Positions 8,601-15,467 of a stretch of 64,000 bases of DNA are shown in pieces. The notes beneath the pieces were generated by a model. It worked only from the letters and a program-made list of their open reading frames with translations, did not search any database and was not told where the DNA came from. The first letter of the stretch is position 1. Every line of letters begins with the position of its first letter. A program made the position numbers and the translations under genes. This DNA comes from Chryseobacterium sp. FP211-J200 (GTDB lineage Bacteria > Bacteroidota > Bacteroidia > Flavobacteriales > Weeksellaceae), in assembly GCF_001643375.1 (NCBI RefSeq), contig NZ_LSHB01000004.1:1-64000 (forward strand), written 5' to 3'.

Positions 8601-9227
8601 ATGAAAAAATCAGTTTTACTTTTTCTGTTCTTTTTGACATTAAGTTGTAAAACTTACAATACCTCAATTTTGGAAAACGGAGATCTGCTTTTTGTGCCAG
8701 CTGTGGAAACAGGATTGTCTGGCGCGATCAACAATGTGACGCAAACGGAAAAGAAAACTTCCTATGACCATATCGGAATCGTGAAGAAAGAATCTGACAA
8801 TTTGTATGTGCTTCACGCTACTCCAAAAGGAGGTTCTCAGAAACAGAAACTGAATCACTTCTTAAAAGAACAGACCAAACTAGGACAAAAAATTGATGTT
8901 TACCGTTTGAAATCTGAATACAAATCTGCAATTCCAAATTCGGTTTCGAAGGCAGAAACTTTGGTTGGGAAGCCTTATAACTTCAATTATATTCTGGATG
9001 ATCATTCCTATTACTGCTCGGATTTTGTGGAGAGAGCGTTTCGTGCGAATCAGATTTTCACATTGGAACCAATGACTTTCATCGATCCAAAAACAAATAA
9101 AACCAATGCGTTTTGGGAAAAATTCTATCAGGATAAAAACTTGAAAGTTCCAGAAGGCGAACCTGGTTGTAATCCAAATGGTTTAGCGGCTTCTGAAAAA
9201 TTGAGTAAGATCGGAGAACTCAAATAA
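8601..9227 (+). CDS. YiiX/YebB-like NlpC/P60-superfamily lipoprotein hydrolase
   Basis: A 208-residue lipoprotein (lipobox TLSC, Cys16) with a permuted NlpC/P60-like papain fold of the YiiX family. The histidine in YDHIGIV and the cysteine in YYCSDFVERAF are the expected catalytic residues; the order His then Cys fits the permuted type. Members are predicted amidases or acyltransferases at the envelope; the substrate is unknown. The gene stands alone between a repeat element and a structured leader, with its own promoter directly at the start codon. Confidence 0.88.
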   Translation: MKKSVLLFLFFLTLSCKTYNTSILENGDLLFVPAVETGLSGAINNVTQTEKKTSYDHIGIVKKESDNLYVLHATPKGGSQKQKLNHFLKEQTKLGQKIDVYRLKSEYKSAIPNSVSKAETLVGKPYNFNYILDDHSYYCSDFVERAFRANQIFTLEPMTFIDPKTNKTNAFWEKFYQDKNLKVPEGEPGCNPNGLAASEKLSKIGELK

Positions 9228-9254
9228 AATTTTTTTAAATTTAATTCATACTTA

Positions 9255-9285
9255 TTTGGTGGGAATTAAATAATTTATATATTTG
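9255..9285 (+). promoter_or_regulatory. Consensus Bacteroidetes promoter of the DUF4395-NIL operon
   Basis: TTTG at 9255-9258 and TATATTTG at 9278-9285 are separated by exactly 19 nt, the ideal Bacteroidetes layout. Transcription should start near 9289, giving a leader of about 137 nt before the ATG at 9426. Confidence 0.8.
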
Positions 9286-9288
9286 CAA

Positions 9289-9405
9289 CAGAATTAGAAT
9301 TAAATGAACCGCATCTTCTCTCAAATCATAATGTGTAACTCCAAGTAGATCATTGGATAGGAGAGAATATGTCATAAGCTTTACCTTTCCGGTAGAGCTT
9401 TTTTT
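9289..9405 (+). ncRNA. Candidate structured leader with attenuator
   Basis: The predicted leader has a long-range stem (TTCTCTC with GAGAGAA, at about 9314-9320 and 9361-9367). Inside it is a 5-bp hairpin (TCCAA/TTGGA). A strong terminator hairpin follows at 9376-9400. Promoter, folded region, terminator and then a coding region 20 nt later is the layout of a riboswitch or attenuator. It does not match the SAM-I, TPP or cobalamin core motifs I know. It could instead be a small stand-alone RNA. Confidence 0.5.
9376..9405 (+). terminator. Intrinsic terminator/attenuator inside the leader
   Basis: Two 10-nt arms (9376-9385 and 9391-9400) pair fully with one G-U pair around a 5-nt loop, and five U follow at 9401-9405. 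It lies upstream of the coding region and downstream of the promoter, so it should end most transcripts unless something prevents it from forming. Confidence 0.8.
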
Positions 9406-9425
9406 ATTTAAAAATTTTAGGAACA

Positions 9426-9857
9426 ATGGATCAATCAAATAAATTCTACACGGACGAAAATACAGTTAGATCAACGGCATTTTTTGTAGTCATTGTTCTT
9501 GCGGTCGCCCTTTTTTTCAAGTGGCCGTATTTGGTATTACTCTTAGTTTTTGATTTTATTATGAGGGCTTTAGGCTTATCAATTTCTCCTTTAGCCCTTT
9601 TTTCAAAATCGATCTCGAAAATATTTGGATGGAAGGCGAAACCAATCTTCGCTGCACCGAAAAGATTTGCGGCGACCTTGGGTTCTCTTTTTACATTGTT
9701 AGTTTTTTTACTAATGCTTAATGGATACTATGATTCAGCTTTCGCAGTGGGATTTCTGCTGATCATCTTAGCAAGTCTGGAAAGTTTTTTCAAAGTTTGC
9801 GTCGGCTGCTATCTTTATCAATTCATTGTGATTCCCATCCAAAATAAATTTAAATAA
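9426..9857 (+). CDS. DUF4395 membrane protein
   Basis: A 143-residue protein with about four hydrophobic segments and the DUF4395 hallmarks: an N-terminal DENTVR stretch, the APKRFAATLG motif after the second membrane segment, and a C-terminal VCVGCYLY cysteine pair. The function is unknown; family members are often encoded near thioredoxin- or rhodanese-type genes, so a redox or sulfur role is possible. It lies 20 nt after a terminator hairpin in the leader and is followed 30 nt later by the NIL-domain gene, so both should respond to the same leader RNA. Confidence 0.88.
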   Translation: MDQSNKFYTDENTVRSTAFFVVIVLAVALFFKWPYLVLLLVFDFIMRALGLSISPLALFSKSISKIFGWKAKPIFAAPKRFAATLGSLFTLLVFLLMLNGYYDSAFAVGFLLIILASLESFFKVCVGCYLYQFIVIPIQNKFK

Positions 9858-9887
9858 CAAATCAACTCACCAAAAAAATATTCAATT

Positions 9888-10199
9888 ATGATCTATCCAC
9901 AAGAAACGCAGAAAGGAGGCTTCTTTCACAAGCCCGCAAAGGAAATAATCCTGGAAATAGAACTGAATGGTAAAATAAGATTCGACATCCTGCTTTACAC
10001 GATCTACAACCATTACAAGGTCAGCTACAAGATCGTGAACGCCCATATCGAATATCTGAATGGCAATAACTTCGGCAACGTAAAACTTCTTCTGAATATA
10101 ACGGATGACGAAATAGATAAGATTGAAAATTACCTTGGTGAATATAAACTGATGAGTTGCAAAATACCAGTCCTACAACAAACAAAGGAAGCTTCATAA
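9888..10199 (+). CDS. Stand-alone NIL domain protein
   Basis: A 103-residue soluble protein whose residues about 30-90 (from VSYKIVNAHIEYLNG to DEIDKIENYLGEY) resemble the NIL domain, the small ferredoxin-like C-terminal substrate-sensing domain of the methionine transporter ATPase MetN. In MetN it binds methionine and inhibits transport. Here it is free, with no ATPase or transporter gene nearby, and is paired with DUF4395 behind a putative attenuator. A methionine- or sulfur-linked role is an inference. The stop codon lies inside a terminator hairpin. Confidence 0.75.
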   Translation: MIYPQETQKGGFFHKPAKEIILEIELNGKIRFDILLYTIYNHYKVSYKIVNAHIEYLNGNNFGNVKLLLNITDDEIDKIENYLGEYKLMSCKIPVLQQTKEAS

Positions 10200-10219
10200 T
10201 GAGCTTCCTTTAATTTTTT
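10184..10219 (+). terminator. Terminator of the DUF4395-NIL operon
   Basis: The arms AAAGGAAGCT and AGCTTCCTTT (10184-10193, 10202-10211) pair perfectly around an 8-nt loop that contains the stop codon, followed by AATTTTTT. Confidence 0.85.
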
Positions 10220-10259
10220 ATAAATGATAAGCTGTCAACTGACAACTTAGAATTAGCAA

Positions 10260-11573
10260 TTACTGTTCGATTCTTCTGATGTCTGCGCCAATTGCTCTCA
10301 GTCTTTCGTCGATGTTTTCATAACCACGATCGATCTGCTCGATGTTTTGAATGATTGATTTTCCTTCTGCGGAAAGAGCCGCTATCAATAGTGCATTTCC
10401 TGCTCTAATGTCTGGAGAAACCAGTGTAGTTCCTCTCAAAGGCGTTTCCTGATTCATTCCGATTACAGTTGCTCTGTGCGGGTCGCAAAGAATGATCTGC
10501 GCGCCCATATCGATCAATTTATCTACGAAGAACAAACGGCTTTCGAACATTTTTTGGTGGATCAAAACAGAACCTTTGGCCTGAGTTGCGACCACCAAAA
10601 TAATAGATAATAGATCTGGCGTAAAGCCTGGCCAAGGTGCATCTGAAACTGTCAAGATGGATCCATCGATAAATTTTTGGATCTTATAATTTTCTTGGGA
10701 CGGAATATAGATATCGTCGCCTCTCTGTTCCAATTCAATTCCTAGTTTTCTGAAAGTATTTGGGATCACGCCCAACTCATTCCAGTTCACATCTTTGATG
10801 GTGATCTCCGATTTGGTCATTGCTGCCAAACCGATCCAAGAACCGATCTCTACCATATCTGGTAACATTCTGTGGTCTGTTCCGTGTAATTTTTCAACAC
10901 CTTCTACAGTCAAAAGGTTTGATCCAATTCCTGTAATGTTGGCGCCCATTCTGTTCAGCATCTTACACAGTTGCTGAAGGTAAGGTTCGCACGCAGCGTT
11001 ATAAATACTGGTTTTACCCTTTGCCAAAACGGCTGCCATCACGATGTTTGCCGTTCCGGTTACAGAAGCTTCTTCTAGAAGAATGAATTTTCCTTTCAGT
11101 TCTTTGGCTCTTAGAGAATAATAAGCTTCATCCTCATCATAAGTAAATTCTGCTCCCAATTCCACAAAACCTTGGAAATGCGTGTCCAAACGTCTTCTCC
11201 CGATCTTGTCTCCTCCAGGTGTTGGTAAATAAGCTTCACCGAATCTGGCCAACATCGGACCCAGGATCATTACAGAGCCTCTCAATTTTGCGCCATCTTT
11301 CTTGAATTCCTGAGATTTTATATAATCGAAATTGACTTCATCAGCTTTGAAAGTGTAATCTCCTTTTCCGTTTTTGGTAACTTTTACATTAAAGTCCTGT
11401 AAGATGTCGATCAATTTGTTGACATCTTTAATATCCGGAATATTGCTGATTCGCACTTCATCTTCAGTCAGCAAAACAGCACAAAGGATCTGTAAAGCTT
11501 CATTTTTCGCACCTTGTGGTGTGATCTCTCCGCTTAGTTTTTTTCCTCCTCTTATTTCGAACGCATTACTCAT
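10260..11573 (-). CDS. murA: UDP-N-acetylglucosamine 1-carboxyvinyltransferase
   Basis: This 437-residue enzyme transfers enolpyruvate from PEP to UDP-GlcNAc, the first committed step of peptidoglycan synthesis. The active-site Lys-Asn pair is in QGAKNEALQ (Lys23, Asn24), and the catalytic loop reads TPGGDKIGRRRLD. At residue 122, where most MurA enzymes carry the cysteine that fosfomycin alkylates (Cys115 in E. coli), the codon is GAC and the residue is Asp. Asp at this place is known to keep activity and confer intrinsic fosfomycin resistance in other bacteria. The ATG overlaps the DUF4290 stop in TAATG, suggesting coupling. Confidence 0.97.
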   Translation of the reverse strand: MSNAFEIRGGKKLSGEITPQGAKNEALQILCAVLLTEDEVRISNIPDIKDVNKLIDILQDFNVKVTKNGKGDYTFKADEVNFDYIKSQEFKKDGAKLRGSVMILGPMLARFGEAYLPTPGGDKIGRRRLDTHFQGFVELGAEFTYDEDEAYYSLRAKELKGKFILLEEASVTGTANIVMAAVLAKGKTSIYNAACEPYLQQLCKMLNRMGANITGIGSNLLTVEGVEKLHGTDHRMLPDMVEIGSWIGLAAMTKSEITIKDVNWNELGVIPNTFRKLGIELEQRGDDIYIPSQENYKIQKFIDGSILTVSDAPWPGFTPDLLSIILVVATQAKGSVLIHQKMFESRLFFVDKLIDMGAQIILCDPHRATVIGMNQETPLRGTTLVSPDIRAGNALLIAALSAEGKSIIQNIEQIDRGYENIDERLRAIGADIRRIEQ

Positions 11574-12238
11574 TATTTTCTCTTGTTTTTATGGTTTTGG
11601 AAGTTATTCCTTCTGTTGTTGTTATTATTTTGATTGGGGTTCCTGCTGTTGTTGTTTGGGTTCCGGTTGTTATTGTTTCTGTTGGCTGCGTAGTAGATCT
11701 TGCTTCTTTCCAGAGATTCCAAAGTGGTAAGGTCCAATTTGTCATTCGAAAGTTCCTTTAAATGACGGAAGATCACATCATCCTGCACGTGTTCTTTGTT
11801 GTAAACATTGTAGGACTTTTTCATATTGTTGGCGATCACGTGGGTCAAGGCTTCTTTCTCGTCGCCTTCTTCCAGTGCAATTGCTTTTTCTATCAATTGC
11901 AGGATGCTTTTCCCGTAGAACTTGTAGGCGTTATCCAAAGAAGGATAATCCATTTTTCTAGGTTTCGTTATCAGATCGTCAGCGGAAAGTACCGGATAGG
12001 GAGAATCTACATCCAAGTTGTGGTCTGCCAAAATAAACAAATGGTCCCAAAGTTTGTGCTTGTAGTTTTCCTCATCGCGAAGATGTGGATTTCTCTGCCC
12101 CATAAACTCGATGATGGCAAGCGCCATCTCATTTCTTTCCTCTTTGGTTTGCAGGGTTTTGCAATGCTCCACCAGCTGCTGTATGTTGCGCCCATATTCG
12201 GGCATTAATAGTTGTGTTCTGTCGGTATTATAATCCAT
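11573..12238 (-). CDS. DUF4290 domain protein
   Basis: A 221-residue protein conserved in Bacteroidetes, starting MDYNTDRTQLLMPEYGRNIQ. The folded part covers residues 1 to about 185 and contains VEHCKTLQTKEERNEMA and GQRNPHLRD. The last 35 residues are a low-complexity Asn/Arg tail, probably disordered and possibly RNA-binding. Function is unknown. An upstream in-frame TTG at 12283 exists, but the ATG at 12238 lies just behind a TATATTTG box and matches the expected start. It is coupled to murA by a TAATG overlap, which hints at a link to envelope growth. Confidence 0.9.
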   Translation of the reverse strand: MDYNTDRTQLLMPEYGRNIQQLVEHCKTLQTKEERNEMALAIIEFMGQRNPHLRDEENYKHKLWDHLFILADHNLDVDSPYPVLSADDLITKPRKMDYPSLDNAYKFYGKSILQLIEKAIALEEGDEKEALTHVIANNMKKSYNVYNKEHVQDDVIFRHLKELSNDKLDLTTLESLERSKIYYAANRNNNNRNPNNNSRNPNQNNNNNRRNNFQNHKNKRK

Positions 12239-12244
12239 AATGTG

Positions 12245-12252
12245 CAAATATA
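12245..12252 (-). promoter_or_regulatory. Promoter -7 box for DUF4290-murA
   Basis: The minus strand reads TATATTTG, ending 6 nt before the ATG at 12238. Predicted transcription begins about 3 nt before the start codon, so the mRNA should be leaderless. Confidence 0.6.
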
Positions 12253-12333
12253 AAAATATAAACTTACAATTTTTGAAAACCAATTGAGTATAATTGATTT
12301 TGATAGAAATAGCTTAGGAAATGAAAATGGAAT

Positions 12334-14052
12334 TTAAATTCCTGACAAGATAGAATCATAATCTGAGCCAATTTTTTTTCGTAGTCTTTGCTTGGCTTTT
12401 TTTATTGCATCTAGTGTCACGCCAAGTAGTGAAGAAATGTCGGGATTAGACAGTCCGAGCTTGGACAGAAGGATGATCCTCAAATTAGATTCTGTAAGGT
12501 CTGGGAAATCCAAAATCAGCTGGTTGTAGAAAAAAGACTGCTCATTCTGAAACGCCTTCTTGAATTTTTGCCAATTCTCATCGGTCATCAGATGTGAGTC
12601 TAGCAACGTCTGTAATTTTTGCTCTTCCTTTTCCAAAATAGAGTAGGAAGATTGCTTTTGAACCCGATGGATTTCTTTATTAAGATGCTCTATCTGTAGA
12701 TTTTTTTCAGTAAGATAGACATTCATGGAATCCAATGTAAAATGAGCATCACTCAACTTCTGTTCGGAGGTTAGTTTTTCCAGCTGAAGTTGAAGCACTT
12801 TTCTTTCGTATCTGGTCTTTCGGCTGTGCTGTTGTCTTTTGTTGATGAAGATGATGAGAATGATCAAGATCAAAAGTAGAATAGCGATCACGATGAAAGC
12901 ATTTGTTTTGAGCTGCTCTCTTTCATATTGCGCATTCGCAAGACTTAGTTTGCTAGAGTAGCGTTCTTTCTGAGCCAGAATATTATTTCGATCCAGATTT
13001 TTCTGACTATCCAGATAAGCTAGGGAATCATCCAGTTGGTCCAATCTTCTTCTGGAAAGTAATTCTTTAGGAACATTCTTTTCTTTTACAGCTATCTTTA
13101 GATTAAGTTCTTCGATCTCCTTCTCGAATTTCATGTAATACGATTTGGAGCGCGCATAGCTGATGGATTCGTTAAGGTTATCTTTAGCTTCCGTGATCTG
13201 ATTGTTGTCTATTAGTGCCTTGCTTAGTTCTATCAGGCAGTACATCGTATTTTTGTCAGCCTTTGATTGCTTAGAATATTTAAGGTCTTGTTGAAAAAAG
13301 TTGATTGCAGCAGGATAATTTTTTTGCTTGTAATTCAAGCTTCCATAATTACCAAGAACTTTAGCATATCGTTCGTAATCTTTGATCTGGAAAGCAATGT
13401 TTCCCGCTTCGGAAAGGTATTTTTCCGCATTTTCAAACTCATTGAGACTAATGTGATAATAACCGAGATTGTCTTTTATCATCGCCATTTCTCGTGAATT
13501 CGGCTGGGCGTATTTTGCCGCTTTCTTCAGATAACTGATTGCTTCCTTGGTGTCACCAATTGTCCCGAAAAAGAAACCCAGGTTCTTGTAGCAATGGCTG
13601 GGGAAAATAAGTTGTTCGGGATTGGTCCTATGGATCTTTTGGTCAGCATCCATATAGATCTCAAGAGCTTCCGACATTTTAGTATAATCATACAGATAAA
13701 ACGCATAGTTCACCAGCGCCCATATTTCTAATCCAGAGTGGTTGGCAACTTTCGCCGTTTCAATAGATTTTTTATAATATTGGTCACTTCTGGGATTGAC
13801 TTTGTCGATAGCTTTGGAAACGCCGTTCGCTAGTAGATTGTAATAAACAGACTGTAACCTTTTGTCAGACGATCTTAAAAGTGGTGATAGATAGGATTTG
13901 AGTTTGATTGTATCTTTGCCAAAATCTTTATTCTGAAGGATGATGTTCTCTATTTTTTGATTGATTTCGAGACGATTGTCGATGTCGACGGTTTGGGAAA
14001 ACACAGTCACCCAAGACAACAAAAAAAACCATAAACAATAGAGACTTTTCAA
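12334..14052 (-). CDS. TPR-repeat membrane protein with C-terminal HTH (regulator)
   Basis: A 572-residue protein: signal peptide or signal anchor (residues 1-19), a periplasmic array of tetratricopeptide repeats (about 40-340), a transmembrane segment (about 380-402, TNAFIVIAILLLILIILIIF), a coiled coil (about 405-470) and a C-terminal LuxR-like helix-turn-helix (about 525-565, with LGLSNPDISSLLGVTLDAIK). The layout fits the one-component Bacteroidetes regulators in which a periplasmic TPR sensor drives a cytoplasmic DNA-binding domain. Target genes are unknown; it lies alone on the minus strand, between DUF4290 and the DCC gene. Confidence 0.87.
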   Translation of the reverse strand: MKSLYCLWFFLLSWVTVFSQTVDIDNRLEINQKIENIILQNKDFGKDTIKLKSYLSPLLRSSDKRLQSVYYNLLANGVSKAIDKVNPRSDQYYKKSIETAKVANHSGLEIWALVNYAFYLYDYTKMSEALEIYMDADQKIHRTNPEQLIFPSHCYKNLGFFFGTIGDTKEAISYLKKAAKYAQPNSREMAMIKDNLGYYHISLNEFENAEKYLSEAGNIAFQIKDYERYAKVLGNYGSLNYKQKNYPAAINFFQQDLKYSKQSKADKNTMYCLIELSKALIDNNQITEAKDNLNESISYARSKSYYMKFEKEIEELNLKIAVKEKNVPKELLSRRRLDQLDDSLAYLDSQKNLDRNNILAQKERYSSKLSLANAQYEREQLKTNAFIVIAILLLILIILIIFINKRQQHSRKTRYERKVLQLQLEKLTSEQKLSDAHFTLDSMNVYLTEKNLQIEHLNKEIHRVQKQSSYSILEKEEQKLQTLLDSHLMTDENWQKFKKAFQNEQSFFYNQLILDFPDLTESNLRIILLSKLGLSNPDISSLLGVTLDAIKKAKQRLRKKIGSDYDSILSGI

Positions 14053-14189
14053 TAGATTTCCTTTACAGATGCAAAATAGAGAAAAATAATTGATAAAGGT
14101 CTATTGATTATACTTCGTAATGTCAATTTTTAGTTAATTATTTACTTCAAATATATTGTAAAAATATATTACGTGTTTTTTTGTTTTAT

Positions 14190-14615
14190 TTAAGACTCAA
14201 TAAACTTTTTCCTCTGTTCAGCACTCGGCAAAAAACATTGGTTTGCAGCCAGCTTTTTACGATTTCTGGAAACGAGATTATAAAATTGATTCCCAATTGC
14301 ATCCGGAAGTATTTTTCCAATCGAAGCCAAAGAATAAATTCCACCAATCTCTGAAGCAATTTCCAAGATTGCCTGATATTTGGTCAAATAAAAACTGTCG
14401 GGTTTCCAAAGATAAAGTGTGTCAAAAACTTCATTAGGAAGATTTCTTTCATTCAAGAATCTCTGTCCAAATTTGGATTGTAATGAGGAGAACAAGAACT
14501 TGTCATTTTTATCTTTTTCCAAGATCCATTGCACCCAATGGTTGCAGAATCCACATTCGCCATCGTAGAAAACGATGTTTTTGTCTTTGAAACTTGCTGA
14601 TATTTCGTTTGTCAT
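14190..14615 (-). CDS. Thiol-disulfide oxidoreductase, DCC family (DUF393)
   Basis: A 141-residue protein with the DCC signature near the N-terminus (VFYDGECGFCNHWVQWI), where the CGFC pair resembles a thioredoxin active site. Family members are small predicted thiol-disulfide oxidoreductases. The gene overlaps the end of the upstream haem-binding gene by 4 nt (ATGA), so the two are probably translated together. That pairing suggests a role in handling redox cofactors at the envelope, which is inference. Confidence 0.9.
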   Translation of the reverse strand: MTNEISASFKDKNIVFYDGECGFCNHWVQWILEKDKNDKFLFSSLQSKFGQRFLNERNLPNEVFDTLYLWKPDSFYLTKYQAILEIASEIGGIYSLASIGKILPDAIGNQFYNLVSRNRKKLAANQCFLPSAEQRKKFIES

Positions 14616-15073
14616 AAGGCGTTGGCTTGTTGGATCTGTTTTTGGATCATTCTGAAATAATTGACCAATTGTTTTCTTTGCTCATCTGTCAGTTTTGCAT
14701 CCGGATGTCCCAGTGTATAACTTTCCAGAGGCATTTTTTTCTGCTCAACTTGTTCAGCAGCTTCTTCCAACTTATGTGCTTGTCTCTTGGCATCGTACGT
14801 TGCAAATGTTGAAAAATTAAGTTCCAGTCTGCCTTCATCAATATGATTTTTCAAAAGCCAACCGGCGGGTTGTGTGTAACTGTAAGCCGGATATTTGGTT
14901 TCGTTCGAATGACAGTCGTAGCAAGAGTTTCTGATAATGTTTGCAATCGGTTCAGGCGTGTTTTTAATTTTAATAAAATCCATCCCGTCATTGGTTGCAG
15001 GATTCACCTTGTCAATTTGAAAGAACTGGATCATTATAAAAGCCACCAAGAGAACAATTAATACTTTTTTCAT
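14612..15073 (-). CDS. Haem-binding domain protein (cytochrome-like)
   Basis: A 153-residue protein with an N-terminal membrane anchor (residues 1-18) and a single CxxCH haem c site in NSCYDCHSNETKYP, followed by the conserved AYSYTQPAGWLLKNHIDEGR block of the Bacteroidetes haem-binding domain family. It should be a periplasm-facing membrane-anchored cytochrome-like protein; an electron-transfer or haem-sensing role is likely, but the partner is unknown. It is coupled to the DCC thiol oxidoreductase gene by a 4-nt overlap. Confidence 0.9.
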   Translation of the reverse strand: MKKVLIVLLVAFIMIQFFQIDKVNPATNDGMDFIKIKNTPEPIANIIRNSCYDCHSNETKYPAYSYTQPAGWLLKNHIDEGRLELNFSTFATYDAKRQAHKLEEAAEQVEQKKMPLESYTLGHPDAKLTDEQRKQLVNYFRMIQKQIQQANAL

Positions 15074-15467
15074 AGTTTATATTTAAATTAGATATAACAA
15101 ATTCTCGTCCAAAAGTTAAAATCAAGAAACAGGGCAAAGGTATAAAGATTCAAGTTCACTGATTCGGATAAACTATTCTATTTAAAACATGAAGATCTTT
15201 GATGAGGTTGTTGTTTATGCTGGACCTGTCGAAGTGTCTTTGCGAACCTCAAAATATTTTCAATAAAACAGAAAATCTTAGCAGACTTTGCATTCAAAAT
15301 TTTAGAATTAAATCAAACACTCTTCAACTCAAAACTTTCAACCCAACCAAGCCACAATTTTCGTACATTTGCAAAAATTTTGGGCTTCGAAAGTCGAAGT
15401 AACCCATTCTTAACCAAGTCTTACGCTCAATGATTCTTAACCTGAGCTGAGACCAAGAAACAAATTT
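15074..15467. other. 394-bp spacer upstream of der
   Basis: No gene is seen. Around 15232-15295 are degenerate TCTTTGCGAACCTC and AATCTTAGCAGACTTTGC motifs that resemble dispersed noncoding repeats I recall from flavobacteria. The der promoter box is at 15364-15371 and a small hairpin in its leader at 15382-15404. Confidence 0.45.
15364..15371 (+). promoter_or_regulatory. Promoter -7 box for der
   Basis: TACATTTG matches TAnnTTTG. Transcription would begin near 15375, giving a leader of about 93 nt with a hairpin (CTTCGA/TCGAAG at 15385-15399, extended by GGG/CCC). Confidence 0.5.

Noticed and set aside
9289-9405. SAM-I (S-box), TPP or cobalamin riboswitch
   Set aside because: The conserved core sequences of these classes are not present; I only report an unclassified leader.
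15232-15295. TTTGCGAACC / CTTAGCAGACTTTGC motifs as a defined repeat family
   Set aside because: They resemble noncoding repeats I recall from flavobacteria, but only one degenerate stretch is present here, so I mention it only in the spacer note.
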